Source of the DNA: an uncultured Lachnospiraceae bacterium
Lineage (GTDB): Bacteria; Bacillota; Clostridia; Lachnospirales; Lachnospiraceae
Direction: 5' to 3'
DNA: 58,426 nucleotides
Assembly: GCA_910586615.1 (NCBI GenBank)
Contig: CAJUJP010000027.1
Coordinates: 1-58,426, forward strand
The first letter of the stretch is position 1. Every line of letters begins with the position of its first letter. The notes under the pieces were generated by a model. That model was not told the DNA's origin, did no database searches, and was given only the letters and a program-made list of their open reading frames with translations. Positions 25,917 to 34,962 of the stretch are shown one piece after another. Position numbers and translations under genes: made by a program.

Positions 25917-26891
25917 ATGGCGAAGCAGATCAAGACGATAGGTGTTCTGACAAGCGGCGGCGACGCGCCGGGCATGAATGCAGCGATCCGTGCGGTTGTC
26001 AGAAAGGCGCTTGCAAACGGCGTCAGTGTTAAGGGAATCAAGAAAGGCTATCGCGGCCTTCTGAATGAAGAGATCATAGACATGCAGAAATGGACGGTGT
26101 CCGACACGATCCAGCAGGGTGGTACGATTCTGGGGACGGCGCGGTGCTCGGAGTTCCGCACGGAGGAAGGCCAGAAGAAAGGTGCGGATATCTGCCATAA
26201 GCACGGCATCGACGGACTGGTTGTGATCGGCGGCGACGGTTCTTACCGCGGGGCACAGGCTCTTGCAAGGCACGGAATCAATACCATAGGCATTCCCGGA
26301 ACAATTGATCTTGATATCGCCTGTACCGAGTATACCATCGGTTTTGACACGGCGATCAATACGGCAATGCAGGCTATAGATAAAATCAGGGATACTTCTT
26401 CTTCCCATGAGCGCTGCAGTATCATCGAGGTAATGGGCAGGAATGCCGGCTACATCGCACTCTGGTGCGGCATCGCCAACGGCGCCGAGGATATTCTGCT
26501 GCCGGAAAAATATGACTATAACGAGCAGCAGATCATTAATAACATCATAGCGAACAGGAAACGCGGCAAGACCCATCATATCATTATCAATGCAGAGGGA
26601 ATCGGACATTCCACTTCCATGGCAAGACGTATTGAGGCGGCCACGGGCATTGAGACAAGAGCCACCATTCTGGGATACATGCAGCGAGGCGGTTCACCCA
26701 CCTGTAAAGACCGTTACTATGCTTCCATTATGGGTGCATATGCGGCGGACATTCTCTGTGAAGGCAAGACGAACAGAGTGGTCGGATACCAGCATGGCGT
26801 GTTCCTTGACTTTGATATTGAGGAAGCTTTAAATATGAAGAAAGATATTTCCGATTATCAGTTTGAAGTTTCCAGGATTCTGGCTCTTTAA
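25917..26891 (+). CDS. pfkA: ATP-dependent 6-phosphofructokinase
   Basis: A 324-residue glycolytic enzyme that phosphorylates fructose 6-phosphate to the 1,6-bisphosphate. The nucleotide-binding SGGDAPGMNAAIR opens the protein. The GGDGSYRGA motif has glycine at the position that distinguishes ATP-using from pyrophosphate-using enzymes, which carry aspartate there. The substrate loop reads GTIDLD where the textbook sequence is TIDND. The start at 25917 is set by homology; in-frame ATGs at 25905 and 25881 are possible because no site is clearly best. It follows dnaE closely and ends at a terminator near 26976. Confidence 0.94.
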   Translation: MAKQIKTIGVLTSGGDAPGMNAAIRAVVRKALANGVSVKGIKKGYRGLLNEEIIDMQKWTVSDTIQQGGTILGTARCSEFRTEEGQKKGADICHKHGIDGLVVIGGDGSYRGAQALARHGINTIGIPGTIDLDIACTEYTIGFDTAINTAMQAIDKIRDTSSSHERCSIIEVMGRNAGYIALWCGIANGAEDILLPEKYDYNEQQIINNIIANRKRGKTHHIIINAEGIGHSTSMARRIEAATGIETRATILGYMQRGGSPTCKDRYYASIMGAYAADILCEGKTNRVVGYQHGVFLDFDIEEALNMKKDISDYQFEVSRILAL

Positions 26892-26975
26892 GGAATGCCA
26901 GGATATGCCGGCGGCTCACATAAAGGTAACGTAAAGTGCAGGAAGAGGCCGCAGAAGCTGTATGATGAAGATCAT

Positions 26976-27016
26976 TCCCCGCAGATGATGAGTTTGCGGG
27001 GATTTGTTGTATTTAT
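26976..27016 (+). terminator. Terminator after pfkA
   Basis: CCCCGCA (26977-26983) pairs with TGCGGGG (26995-27001), followed by the T-rich tail ATTTGTTGTATTT. Confidence 0.75.
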
Positions 27017-27167
27017 GTGGAATGGATATCCGGCGGCATACGGAACATTTCATATTTTGCATCGGACGGATGTATGATGCGGAAGCATGGACGAAAAGAA
27101 AAGGGCGGTGATCTGGTCCGGTGACGGAACATGGGACGGATTACTGCCGGAAAAGCGAGGAGTGGAT

Positions 27168-28058
27168 ATGATCACCAGCAGCAGTAATCGGGCAGTCAGA
27201 GATGTGGTGCAGTTTATGCAGAAAGCAAAGGCCCGTAATAAGCAGGGCGTTTTTGTGGCGGAAGGCATCAAGATGTTTGAGGAGGCTCCTGCCGCTCAGA
27301 TTGAGAGAGTTTATATTGCCCGGAGAATGGAAACGCAGATGCGGGAAAAGTACGGCGAGAAGCTGCGCAAGCTTTCCTGTGAGATTGTGGCGGATGATGT
27401 GTTTGATAAGATGGCTGATACGAAGACACCCCAGGGAGTTCTTTGTCTGGTCAGGCAGTTTCACTATGGATTGGCGGACATGCTGGCCGGGAAGTATCGT
27501 ATGAATTCTTCCGGGATGAGCATTGTGATGAACTCAGGAGCGGGTGTGGAACCTGATGGCAGAAAGAGCATTGATGCGGGAGGTCTCCGGAGATCCGGGA
27601 GGCAGATGCTGTTTATTCTGCTGGAAGATCTGCAGGATCCCGGCAACCTGGGTACAATCTTTCGTACCGGAGAAGGTGCCGGTGTGGATGGCATCATTAT
27701 GAGCCGGCAGACTGTGGATGTATACAATCCCAAGGTCATACGTTCCACCATGGGGTCTGTTTACAGAGTGCCCTTTCTCTATGTGGATGATCTTTGCGAA
27801 GTGATTCGTACCATGCAGGAACATAATATCAGCGTTTATGCCGCACATCTGAAGGGTAAAAAGTATTACGACTGTTATGATTACCGGAAAGGGACTGCCT
27901 TTGTGATTGGCAATGAAAGTGCCGGATTGAAGGAAGAAACTGCAGGAAGTGCCGATGAGTATATCAGAATCCCCATGGCAGGAAAGGTGGAATCACTGAA
28001 TGCCGCCGTTGCATCTTCCATTCTGTTATATGAAGCCGGACGGCAGAGAAGAAGATAA
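27168..28058 (+). CDS. TrmH/SpoU family RNA 2'-O-methyltransferase
   Basis: A 296-residue SPOUT-class methyltransferase that methylates a ribose 2'-hydroxyl in rRNA or tRNA using S-adenosylmethionine. The N-terminal substrate-binding domain starts with ITSSSNRAVRDV and contains FVAEGIKMFEEA. The knot domain carries LEDLQDPGNLGTIFRT, VIGNESAGL and the closing RIPMAGKVESLNAAVA, which form the cofactor site. Between the two domains, about residues 110-150, is a Gly/Ser-rich insertion not usual in the family. The ATG at 27168 has GAGGAG upstream; the frame is open to 27087. The exact target nucleotide is unknown. Confidence 0.92.
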   Translation: MITSSSNRAVRDVVQFMQKAKARNKQGVFVAEGIKMFEEAPAAQIERVYIARRMETQMREKYGEKLRKLSCEIVADDVFDKMADTKTPQGVLCLVRQFHYGLADMLAGKYRMNSSGMSIVMNSGAGVEPDGRKSIDAGGLRRSGRQMLFILLEDLQDPGNLGTIFRTGEGAGVDGIIMSRQTVDVYNPKVIRSTMGSVYRVPFLYVDDLCEVIRTMQEHNISVYAAHLKGKKYYDCYDYRKGTAFVIGNESAGLKEETAGSADEYIRIPMAGKVESLNAAVASSILLYEAGRQRRR

Positions 28059-28158
28059 ATGTGTTAAATTATAATTTAATCACGATTTGATTGAAGGAGA
28101 TTTCTGACCGTAAAACCATGGCATTAAAATTACGATAGTTATTAATAGGCGACCGTAT

Positions 28159-28249
28159 ATTATGATGTGTGGCGGGAACGTATGTGTTGAATATATGAAA
28201 ACGTGCATTATGACGTATTGCGGGAATGCATGTGCGGAATATATGAAAA
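28159..28249 (+). repeat. 48-bp imperfect direct repeat
   Basis: Two copies of a 43-base segment beginning ATTATGA and ending AATATATGAAAA start at 28159 and 28207. They differ at several positions, so this is an older duplication. No function is evident. Confidence 0.7.
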
Positions 28250-28416
28250 AAGCGAAAAGCATGTGGAATGGCATAAAGGCGGGAGAAGCCTGAGAGAAAA
28301 TGTTTTTGACCGGATGTGCACTGTAAGGCTGTTCACGGATTGTCTGTGTGCATATTGTGCATGAAAAAGAGAAAATAATAAATTATATTTAGATTTAGCA
28401 AATGACACTGGTGGAA

Positions 28417-28444
28417 TTTTGATAAATACCAACTGTTATATAAT
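28417..28444 (+). promoter_or_regulatory. Possible proC promoter
   Basis: TTTTGA at 28417-28422 and TATAAT at 28439-28444 are 16 bases apart. Confidence 0.45.
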
Positions 28445-28558
28445 GCGAAAACTGTATGTATATGGCTGTGTATGAAATTGTATGGATTGCTTTCGGAGAA
28501 AAGAAACTTTTTCGGGTAGTTTTTGATTTCCGGACGAAGAGAGAGGAGGATATTGAAG

Positions 28559-29353
28559 ATGAAGATTGGTTTTATCGGATTAGGAAATATGGCGAAGGCG
28601 GTTATCGGCGGTATGCTGCAAAACCAGATGGTTCAGCCGGGGGATATCGTCGGTACAGCCAGAACAGAGAAAACAAGAGAGGCTGTTTCGGAGGCATATG
28701 GTATAGAGACACGGCAGTCCAATGAAGATGTGGCGCGAGAGGCGGAGGTTCTGATCCTTGCGGTGAAGCCTCAGTTTTTTCAGGAGGTGATCGAACAGAT
28801 CAGAGATGCAGTATCCGAAGATACACTGATCATCAGTATTGCGGCGGGCAAAACCCTCCGGTGGATCGAGGAGGCGTTCGGAAGAGAGATCAAGTTAGTC
28901 CGCTGTATGCCGAACACGCCGGCGTTAGTGGGCGCAGGATGCACTGGTGTCTGTGTGAATGACAGAGTTTCCGAAGAGGAGATGGCCTACAGTATTCGAC
29001 TGATGGAAAGTTTTGGGCGGGCCAGTCTGGTGCCGGAGCATCTTATGGATGCGGTGGGGGCGGTCAGCGGAAGCTCTCCTGCCTATGTCTTTATGTTTAT
29101 AGAAGCAATGGCGGACGCAGGAGTGGCGGCGGGTATGCCCCGGACGCAGGCATACGAATTTGCGGCACAGGCGGTTTATGGCGCGGCAAAGCTGGTGCTG
29201 GAGAGCGGGAAACATCCGGGTGAGCTGAAAGACATGGTCTGCTCTCCTGCGGGCACTACGATTCAGGGTGTACGGGTACTGGAAGAAAGAGGAATGCGCG
29301 GAGCGGTCATGGATGCCCTTACAGCGGCGGTAGAACAGTCAAAAAAACTGTAA
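28559..29353 (+). CDS. proC: Pyrroline-5-carboxylate reductase
   Basis: A 264-residue enzyme that reduces pyrroline-5-carboxylate to proline, the last step of proline synthesis. The N-terminal dinucleotide-binding motif GFIGLGNMAKAVIGG, the central RCMPNTPALVGAG and the C-terminal signature around SPAGTTIQGV are all intact. Length is typical. GAGAGGAGGA at 28541-28550 supports the ATG at 28559 over the upstream in-frame start at 28523. It stands alone, with a promoter upstream and a short hairpin right after the stop. Confidence 0.97.
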   Translation: MKIGFIGLGNMAKAVIGGMLQNQMVQPGDIVGTARTEKTREAVSEAYGIETRQSNEDVAREAEVLILAVKPQFFQEVIEQIRDAVSEDTLIISIAAGKTLRWIEEAFGREIKLVRCMPNTPALVGAGCTGVCVNDRVSEEEMAYSIRLMESFGRASLVPEHLMDAVGAVSGSSPAYVFMFIEAMADAGVAAGMPRTQAYEFAAQAVYGAAKLVLESGKHPGELKDMVCSPAGTTIQGVRVLEERGMRGAVMDALTAAVEQSKKL

Positions 29354-29355
29354 AA

Positions 29356-29373
29356 AAACGAGCAGAGCTCGTT
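29356..29373 (+). terminator. Short hairpin after proC
   Basis: AACGAGC (29356-29362) pairs with GCTCGTT (29366-29372). The following T-run is short, so efficiency may be modest. Confidence 0.45.
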
Positions 29374-29374
29374 T

Positions 29375-29396
29375 ACGAGATTCGCTTCGCGAACTC
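29375..29396. repeat. Single GCGAAGC palindrome module
   Basis: CGAGATTCGCTTCGCGAACTCG is close to the reverse complement of module A in the clusters at 6850 and 8176-8339. Here it occurs as a lone hairpin directly after the proC terminator. Confidence 0.65.
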
Positions 29397-29463
29397 GAAA
29401 AAGCGGAGAAATTTCCAATACCGTTAGAAAAACAGGCATAAAAACAAGACAAGCTGTATAAAC

Positions 29464-29492
29464 TTGACAAAGAATAGGTGTTTTGCTAAAAT
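29464..29492 (+). promoter_or_regulatory. Promoter for the SleB-type hydrolase gene
   Basis: TTGACA at 29464-29469 and TAAAAT at 29487-29492 are 17 bases apart. Confidence 0.6.
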
Positions 29493-29576
29493 TATCCAAA
29501 CTTCGGATTTAACAATTTTGTAATATTTTAGTATTATATTTATTATATTTTTGAGTGATGATGGAGGATTGTGTTT

Positions 29577-30656
29577 ATGCTGAGAGGCAGAAGAGCGCGG
29601 ATTCTGTGTGCAGGTATTCTTCTTTGTCTGAGTCTGTCGGGGATGTTTTATATGGAAGCCGATGCTTCTACCAGAAAGGAATATCTGGATTCCCTGAGCG
29701 TCGGTATATCGCAGATCGTGGATCCTACAACGGGAGGCGCTGACGAACAGACGATCAGGGAACTGACCGAAATGGCTGAGTCTAACAGCACCCGGAGCAG
29801 TGATGAGTCCGATCTTGTTATGGTTAATGTGCAGGTGGCCATGAACGTGCGTCTGGAAGCTACCGAAGAGTCTGATAAAGTGGGCGTATTATATAAAGAC
29901 TGCGGGGGCAGAATATTAGAGCGCAAGGATGGCTGGACCAGACTCAAGAGCGGAGACCTGATTGGCTGGGCAAGTGATGACTATCTTCTTTTTGGAGAGG
30001 ATGCCGAGGCGATGGCAGACGATGTGGGTAATCTGATCGTTACCATCGAGACGGAGATCCTGCGGGTACGGACGGAGCCGGATAATGGGGCGGATGTGAT
30101 CGGACTTCTCACAGGAGATGATGAACTGGAAATTATTGAAATTGTGGATGACAACTGGATCAGTGTTGAGTATGGAGAAGAGACCGGCTATGTTCAGGCA
30201 GAATATGTGGATCTGGATTTTCATATTGATGAGGGAGAGACGCTGGCGGCTATTAAAAAGAGAGAAGAGGCAGAGCGTCAGGCGAAGCTGTATGCGAATC
30301 AGGGCGCTGTCGTAGTGGGAGGCGATGATACGAGACTGCTGGCGGCACTGATCCAATGCGAAGCAGGCGGAGAGACATCCAACGGAAAACTGGCGGTAGG
30401 TGCGGTGGTTATGAACCGTGTCAGGAGTGGAGCTTATCCGAATACAATATCTGGTGTTATTTTTGCATCCGGCCAGTTTACGCCGGCACTGAACGGTAAA
30501 GTGGCCAGAGTATACACCAGCGGTAATATTTCCGAAAGCTGTTATGAGGCGGCCCGGGCGGCGATCAACGGCGAGACGAACGTGGGCGGCGCAACGCATT
30601 TCAGGAGAGCGGGCAACCATGACGGGCTGCTGATTGATCATCAGGTATTTTGGTAG
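29577..30656 (+). CDS. SH3b-SleB type cell-wall hydrolase
   Basis: A 359-residue secreted protein. A basic N-terminus and a hydrophobic core up to about residue 29 form a signal peptide. Two bacterial SH3-like domains follow (about 80-140 and 145-215), then a charged linker and a C-terminal cell wall hydrolase domain (about 247-359). The latter opens with LLAALIQCEAGGE, whose glutamate is the expected catalytic residue of the SleB family, and ends with GGATHF and DGLLIDHQVFW. SleB-type enzymes cleave peptidoglycan, classically during spore germination. A GTG at 29571 is possible, but GGAGG at 29563-29567 is better spaced for the ATG at 29577. Confidence 0.92.
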   Translation: MLRGRRARILCAGILLCLSLSGMFYMEADASTRKEYLDSLSVGISQIVDPTTGGADEQTIRELTEMAESNSTRSSDESDLVMVNVQVAMNVRLEATEESDKVGVLYKDCGGRILERKDGWTRLKSGDLIGWASDDYLLFGEDAEAMADDVGNLIVTIETEILRVRTEPDNGADVIGLLTGDDELEIIEIVDDNWISVEYGEETGYVQAEYVDLDFHIDEGETLAAIKKREEAERQAKLYANQGAVVVGGDDTRLLAALIQCEAGGETSNGKLAVGAVVMNRVRSGAYPNTISGVIFASGQFTPALNGKVARVYTSGNISESCYEAARAAINGETNVGGATHFRRAGNHDGLLIDHQVFW

Positions 30657-30718
30657 AACTAAGTCATGTCTGGGTGACAGCAGAGGAGCGTGCGGGTAGA
30701 GATCGGGGATCTTGCTAC

Positions 30719-30747
30719 TTGTAAGTGTGTGCATTATATAGTAGAAT
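30719..30747 (+). promoter_or_regulatory. Promoter for the NfeD/SPFH operon
   Basis: TTGTAA at 30719-30724 and TAGAAT at 30742-30747 are 17 bases apart, about 125 bases before the NfeD gene. Confidence 0.55.
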
Positions 30748-30872
30748 GTTTGTAACGGTTCGGCAGTTATCGGGTTTTTGCAGCTGTTTTGTTTTACACG
30801 ACTCAGATTGCGGATCCGGGAGGCGGACCGGGGTAAATATCGGGTAGTTGGCAGGAAAGGGAGTGAGAGCTT

Positions 30873-31331
30873 ATGGCTATTGTGGCTAGTTTGAGCATGA
30901 CGGTGTTCTGGCTGATTGTGCTTGTGGTATTAGTCGTTATAGAACTGCTCACGATGGGGCTCACGACCATTTGGTTTGCAGGCGGGGCACTTGCTGCTAC
31001 AATTGCAGCGTTGTTCCATGCACCGGTTGCCGTACAGGTGATTCTGTTTCTGGTGGTATCCGGCGTGCTGATTTTTTCCACAAGACCGCTTGCGGTGAAG
31101 TACTTTAACAAAGACAGAGTCAGAACCAATGCGGAGAGTCTGGTGGGACGTCAGGCGATCGTGATCAGCGAGATCGATAATCTGCAAGGGATCGGACAGG
31201 TCAATGTGGGCGGTATGGAGTGGTCTGCGAGGACGAGAGTGGACGGTGTGAAGCTTCCGGTCGGCACAGTGACTACAGTTTTGGCGATCAACGGTGTGAA
31301 GCTGGTCGTTGAGGAAAGAAAAGAGGTTTGA
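30873..31331 (+). CDS. NfeD family membrane protein
   Basis: A 152-residue protein with two or three N-terminal membrane helices (about residues 8-70) and a C-terminal OB-fold domain (about 85-150; the GRQAIV and GMEWSART phrases are typical). NfeD proteins pair with SPFH proteins and are thought to help organise membrane microdomains. A purine-rich site precedes the ATG. The SPFH gene starts two bases after its stop codon, so they form an operon. This is the short form without a ClpP-like protease domain. Confidence 0.92.
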   Translation: MAIVASLSMTVFWLIVLVVLVVIELLTMGLTTIWFAGGALAATIAALFHAPVAVQVILFLVVSGVLIFSTRPLAVKYFNKDRVRTNAESLVGRQAIVISEIDNLQGIGQVNVGGMEWSARTRVDGVKLPVGTVTTVLAINGVKLVVEERKEV

Positions 31332-31333
31332 TC

Positions 31334-32254
31334 ATGGGTGGACTTATTGTATTAGTGGTTTTCTTGATTCTGGCAGTGCTTATTCTGCTGTCCTGTATCA
31401 AGATCGTTCCGCAGGCGCACGCCTACGTAGTAGAGCGGCTGGGAGCGTATCAGCAGACATGGTCTGTAGGTCTGCATATTAAGGTTCCTTTTATTGATAA
31501 GGTGGCCAAGAGAGTTGTTTTGAAGGAGCAGGTGGTGGATTTTGCACCTCAGCCGGTGATCACGAAGGATAACGTAACCATGCGGATTGACACGGTAGTG
31601 TTTTTCCAGATCACGGATCCGAAACTTTTTGCATACGGCGTTGAGAATCCGATCATGGCGATCGAGAATCTGACGGCAACTACGCTGCGAAATATCATCG
31701 GTGAGATGGAACTGGATCAGACGCTTACATCCCGTGAGGTGATCAACACAAAGATGAGGGCTTCTCTGGATATCGCTACAGATCCCTGGGGTATCAAGGT
31801 AAACCGTGTGGAGCTTAAGAACATCATTCCGCCGGCGGCGATACAGGATGCCATGGAGAAACAGATGAAGGCGGAGCGTGAACGTCGTGAGGCGATTCTG
31901 CGTGCGGAAGGTGAGAAGAAATCTACGGTCCTGGTTGCAGAAGGTAAGAAAGAATCTGCAATCCTTGAGGCTGAGGCTGAGAAGCAGTCAGCAATCCTGC
32001 GTGCAGAGGCACAGAAGGAGAAGATGATCCGTGAGGCAGAAGGTGAGGCCGAGGCGATTCTTAAGGTACAGCAGGCAACTGCCGACGGTATCAGAATGGT
32101 ACGTGAGGCGGGCGCTGATGAGGCCGTACTGAAGATCAAGAGCCTTGAGGCATTCGAGAAAGCTGCGGATGGTCAGGCGACCAAGATCATCATTCCGTCT
32201 GAGATTCAGGGACTGGCAGGTCTTGCATCCTCTTTGAAGGAAGTATGGAAATAG
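31334..32254 (+). CDS. SPFH/Band 7 (stomatin-like) membrane protein
   Basis: A 306-residue protein with one N-terminal membrane helix (about residues 2-25), an SPFH/Band 7 domain (about 26-185) with IVPQAHAYVVERLGAY, and a coiled-coil region rich in Glu, Ala and Lys (about 185-250). It most resembles QmcA/stomatin-type proteins, which oligomerise at the membrane. An ATG at 31334 with AGAGG upstream is preferred over a TTG two codons earlier that would overlap the NfeD stop. Cotranscription with NfeD is the usual arrangement. A hairpin terminator lies at 32423. Confidence 0.93.
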   Translation: MGGLIVLVVFLILAVLILLSCIKIVPQAHAYVVERLGAYQQTWSVGLHIKVPFIDKVAKRVVLKEQVVDFAPQPVITKDNVTMRIDTVVFFQITDPKLFAYGVENPIMAIENLTATTLRNIIGEMELDQTLTSREVINTKMRASLDIATDPWGIKVNRVELKNIIPPAAIQDAMEKQMKAERERREAILRAEGEKKSTVLVAEGKKESAILEAEAEKQSAILRAEAQKEKMIREAEGEAEAILKVQQATADGIRMVREAGADEAVLKIKSLEAFEKAADGQATKIIIPSEIQGLAGLASSLKEVWK

Positions 32255-32422
32255 AGGAAGGGCTGAGATCTGAATCGCTGCAGCAGGTTGTTTGGGCATG
32301 AAGATTCTGCTCGGTCATATCTGTAAATCGGCGTATCGGGATGACAATTGGAATAACACATGTTTTATAGCTGGCGGACCGGAAGAAAAGGAAAGCCGGC
32401 CGGCACATGGGTTTCAATATAG

Positions 32423-32448
32423 TGGGATGGTTCTGCGGAGCCGTCCCA
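32423..32448 (+). terminator. Hairpin terminator after the SPFH gene
   Basis: TGGGATGGTTC (from 32423) pairs with GAGCCGTCCCA (to 32448) across a TGCG loop, with G-U pairs. The T-run is weak. Confidence 0.5.
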
Positions 32449-32467
32449 TTGTCGATTACGTATCATA

Positions 32468-32570
32468 TATAGTAAACGACATAACAAATTTCTGTTTCCG
32501 CTTCTTGCAGAATCCATATACGGCAGCTTCTGCAAGGCCGAAAACGAGATTTCTAATGTCGTTAACTATA
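32468..32570. repeat. 103-bp imperfect inverted-repeat element
   Basis: The outer arms TATAGTAAACGACAT (from 32468) and ATGTCGTTAACTATA (to 32570) match with one mismatch and continue inward through AAATTTC/GAGATTT. An inner stem pairs CTTGCAGAA with TTCTGCAAG. The whole element folds into one long hairpin, as in miniature inverted-repeat elements. Confidence 0.7.
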
Positions 32571-32645
32571 AATGGAATGAATCATGCAGCATGACAGGGA
32601 AGCCCAGGGCTGAACTGCTGCTGAACAATAGAAAAGGGGGACATC

Positions 32646-33644
32646 ATGAATTTAACAGGACGTAATTTTTTAAAACTTCTGGATTTTACACAGGAAGAGA
32701 TTACATACATGCTGGATGTGGCGGCTGATTTGAAGGATAAGAAAAAGAAAGGCATTCCTGTGGACATCCACAGAGGCAAAAATGTGGCGCTGATTTTTGA
32801 GAAAACGAGTACGAGGACACGCTGCTCCTTCGAGGTGGCGGCACATGATCTGGGCATGGGCACGACTTATCTGGATCCTTCCGGTTCCCAGATCGGCAAG
32901 AAGGAGAGTATCGCAGATACGGCGAGAGTATTGGGAAGCATGTATGAGGGAATCGAGTACCGCGGTTACGGACAGGAAATCGTGGAAGAACTGGCCAGAT
33001 ACGCAGGTGTTCCGGTGTGGAACGGACTGACCAACGAGTTTCATCCGACCCAGATGCTGGCTGATTTTCTGACGATCAGGGAGCATTTCGGGCATTTGGA
33101 AGGCATTAAACTGACATATATGGGAGATGCACGCTATAATATGGGAAATTCTCTTATGGTGGCATGTGCCAGGATGGGTATGCACTTTACTGCCTGCACC
33201 ACGAAGGACTATTTTCCGGCACCGGAACTGGTTTCGACCTGCAGGGAGATCGCGGAACAGACTGGCGGTACAATTACGCTGACGGAGGATGTGGCCGGGG
33301 GAGCAGGCGGAGCCGATGTGATCTATACCGATGTATGGGTTTCCATGGGAGAGCCGGAAGAGGTGTGGAACAGCAGGCTGCATGACTTGATGCCTTACCA
33401 GGTCAACAGGAAGGTGATGGAGTACGCAGGCGAAAATGCGGTATTCATGCATTGTCTGCCCGCTTTTCATGATCTGAACACCGGAATCGGCAGGAAGATC
33501 AGTGAAAAGTACGGCATCAGCGAGATGGAAGTGACGGACGAAGTGTTTGAGTCGAAACAGTCCATCGTGTTTGAGGAGGCGGAAAACCGTATGCATACCA
33601 TTAAAGCCGTGATGGCGGTGACGCTGGGAGAATATAAACTGTAG
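32646..33644 (+). CDS. argF: Ornithine carbamoyltransferase
   Basis: A 332-residue cytoplasmic enzyme that makes citrulline from ornithine and carbamoyl phosphate in arginine biosynthesis, or runs in reverse in the arginine deiminase pathway. The carbamoyl-phosphate motif STRTRCSFE, the HPTQ motif in NEFHPTQML, and the ornithine-binding HCLPAFHD are all intact. A strong AAGGGGG site precedes the ATG. No other arg gene is adjacent, so the direction cannot be decided; the length and C-terminus resemble both anabolic and catabolic Clostridial enzymes. birA follows in the same direction. Confidence 0.96.
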   Translation: MNLTGRNFLKLLDFTQEEITYMLDVAADLKDKKKKGIPVDIHRGKNVALIFEKTSTRTRCSFEVAAHDLGMGTTYLDPSGSQIGKKESIADTARVLGSMYEGIEYRGYGQEIVEELARYAGVPVWNGLTNEFHPTQMLADFLTIREHFGHLEGIKLTYMGDARYNMGNSLMVACARMGMHFTACTTKDYFPAPELVSTCREIAEQTGGTITLTEDVAGGAGGADVIYTDVWVSMGEPEEVWNSRLHDLMPYQVNRKVMEYAGENAVFMHCLPAFHDLNTGIGRKISEKYGISEMEVTDEVFESKQSIVFEEAENRMHTIKAVMAVTLGEYKL

Positions 33645-33723
33645 GCGGATTCCGGTGAAGCCGGCGGTTCACACTGCGGAGTATGTTTTTGTGTGCTGGG
33701 GCGATCTGAAATCAGAGGAGTAT

Positions 33724-34782
33724 ATGTCCTCAGTCATGACAGATGATATGGATAAAATAAAGATGAAGACGAATAAAACAGATATTTTAGCATTACTGAG
33801 AAACAGTGAAGATTATGTGTCGGGACAGCAGATCTGCGACAGGTTCGGCGTCACGAGGACGGCGGTCTGGAAGGTGATCAACCAGTTGAAAGAAGAAGGT
33901 TACCGGATCGAGTCGGTTTCAAGCAAAGGCTACCGTTTGGCAGAGGAACCCGGTGATATCCTTTCCGCCAGCGAGATATCCAGCAGACTGACCACAGAAT
34001 GGGCGGGGCGGAAGCTGTATTATTATGATGTTACAGGGTCCACCAATAATGATGCGAAACGCTGCGGTGAGGAGGGAGATCCTCACGGAACCGTGGTGGT
34101 GGCCGATATCCAGAATGCAGGAAAGGGACGCAGAGGCAGAGGATGGCAGACGCTGTCTGGCACGGCACTTTCTTTTACCATACTTTTGCGGCCGGAATTT
34201 TCGCCCGACAAGGCTTCCATGGTCACACTGGTCATGGCACTGAGTGTGGCGGAGGCCGTGGAAGAGGCTGCGGCAGGTGCAGAAAATGCCGTTATCACAA
34301 TCAAGTGGCCCAACGATATTGTGCTGAATAAGAAGAAAATCTGCGGTATGCTGACAGAGATGACCATGACACCGGAGATGGATGAGATCCAGTATCTGGT
34401 GGCGGGTGCAGGTATCAATGTGAACACTGCAAGCCCGGAGGAGTTTCAGGAAGAGATACGGAACACAGCCACTTCAATTAGGATAGAGACGGGACGGCAG
34501 ATCAATCGGGCCGGGCTGTTGGAGAAGACGCTTCTCAGATTTGAAAAAAATTATAAAACTTTTTTGGAGACGCTTGATATGTCCGGCCTGAGGGAAGCTT
34601 ATCAGACATATTTACAGGGAATAGGCGGACAGGTCAGGGTGCTGGATCCGGCGGGTGAGTATACAGGCATATCCCGCGGCATCAACGACAGAGGCGAACT
34701 TCTTGTGGAGAAGGAAGACGGTGAGATTGTGCAGGTATATGCCGGTGAAGTGTCGGTGCGCGGATTGTACGGATATGTGTAG
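33724..34782 (+). CDS. birA: Bifunctional biotin ligase / biotin operon repressor
   Basis: A protein of about 352 residues. An N-terminal winged helix-turn-helix (about residues 15-80; GVTRTAVWKVINQLKEEGY) should bind a biotin operator. The central ligase domain contains the biotinyl-AMP loop GKGRRGRGW (about 135-143) and KWPNDI (about 195-200). A C-terminal SH3-like domain ends the protein. It activates biotin to biotinyl-5'-AMP, attaches it to carboxylase carriers, and represses biotin genes. The start is uncertain: the ATG at 33724 follows GAGGAG at a short distance, and ATGs at 33736 and 33748 are also possible. Confidence 0.95.
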   Translation: MSSVMTDDMDKIKMKTNKTDILALLRNSEDYVSGQQICDRFGVTRTAVWKVINQLKEEGYRIESVSSKGYRLAEEPGDILSASEISSRLTTEWAGRKLYYYDVTGSTNNDAKRCGEEGDPHGTVVVADIQNAGKGRRGRGWQTLSGTALSFTILLRPEFSPDKASMVTLVMALSVAEAVEEAAAGAENAVITIKWPNDIVLNKKKICGMLTEMTMTPEMDEIQYLVAGAGINVNTASPEEFQEEIRNTATSIRIETGRQINRAGLLEKTLLRFEKNYKTFLETLDMSGLREAYQTYLQGIGGQVRVLDPAGEYTGISRGINDRGELLVEKEDGEIVQVYAGEVSVRGLYGYV

Positions 34783-34962
34783 AGCACAGGCAGTATTGCA
34801 GTCAGCCTGCGGTATGCAAGGAGATGATAGAAGTGCTTACAGGACGTATATGTAAGAAGTCCGGTTTGCAGCATTTCAAGTGCATAAATTATGATGCAGG
34901 CAAGCGTGACGGTACTGCCGGAGGGTGAAACGCTGCGGCGGAAGAAAGGCATGGGTGCAGGA

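Larger units (their letters stand above)
28059..28558. other. Intergenic region before proC
   Basis: This 500-base gap contains a 48-bp imperfect tandem duplication (28159-28249) and a likely proC promoter (28417-28444). I found no T-box motif, no convincing small gene and no clear terminator for the methyltransferase gene. Confidence 0.5.
32255..32645. other. Intergenic region before argF
   Basis: This 391-base gap holds a terminator (32423-32448) and a 103-bp inverted-repeat element (32468-32570). No clear promoter for argF and no arginine operator could be pointed out with confidence. Confidence 0.5.
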
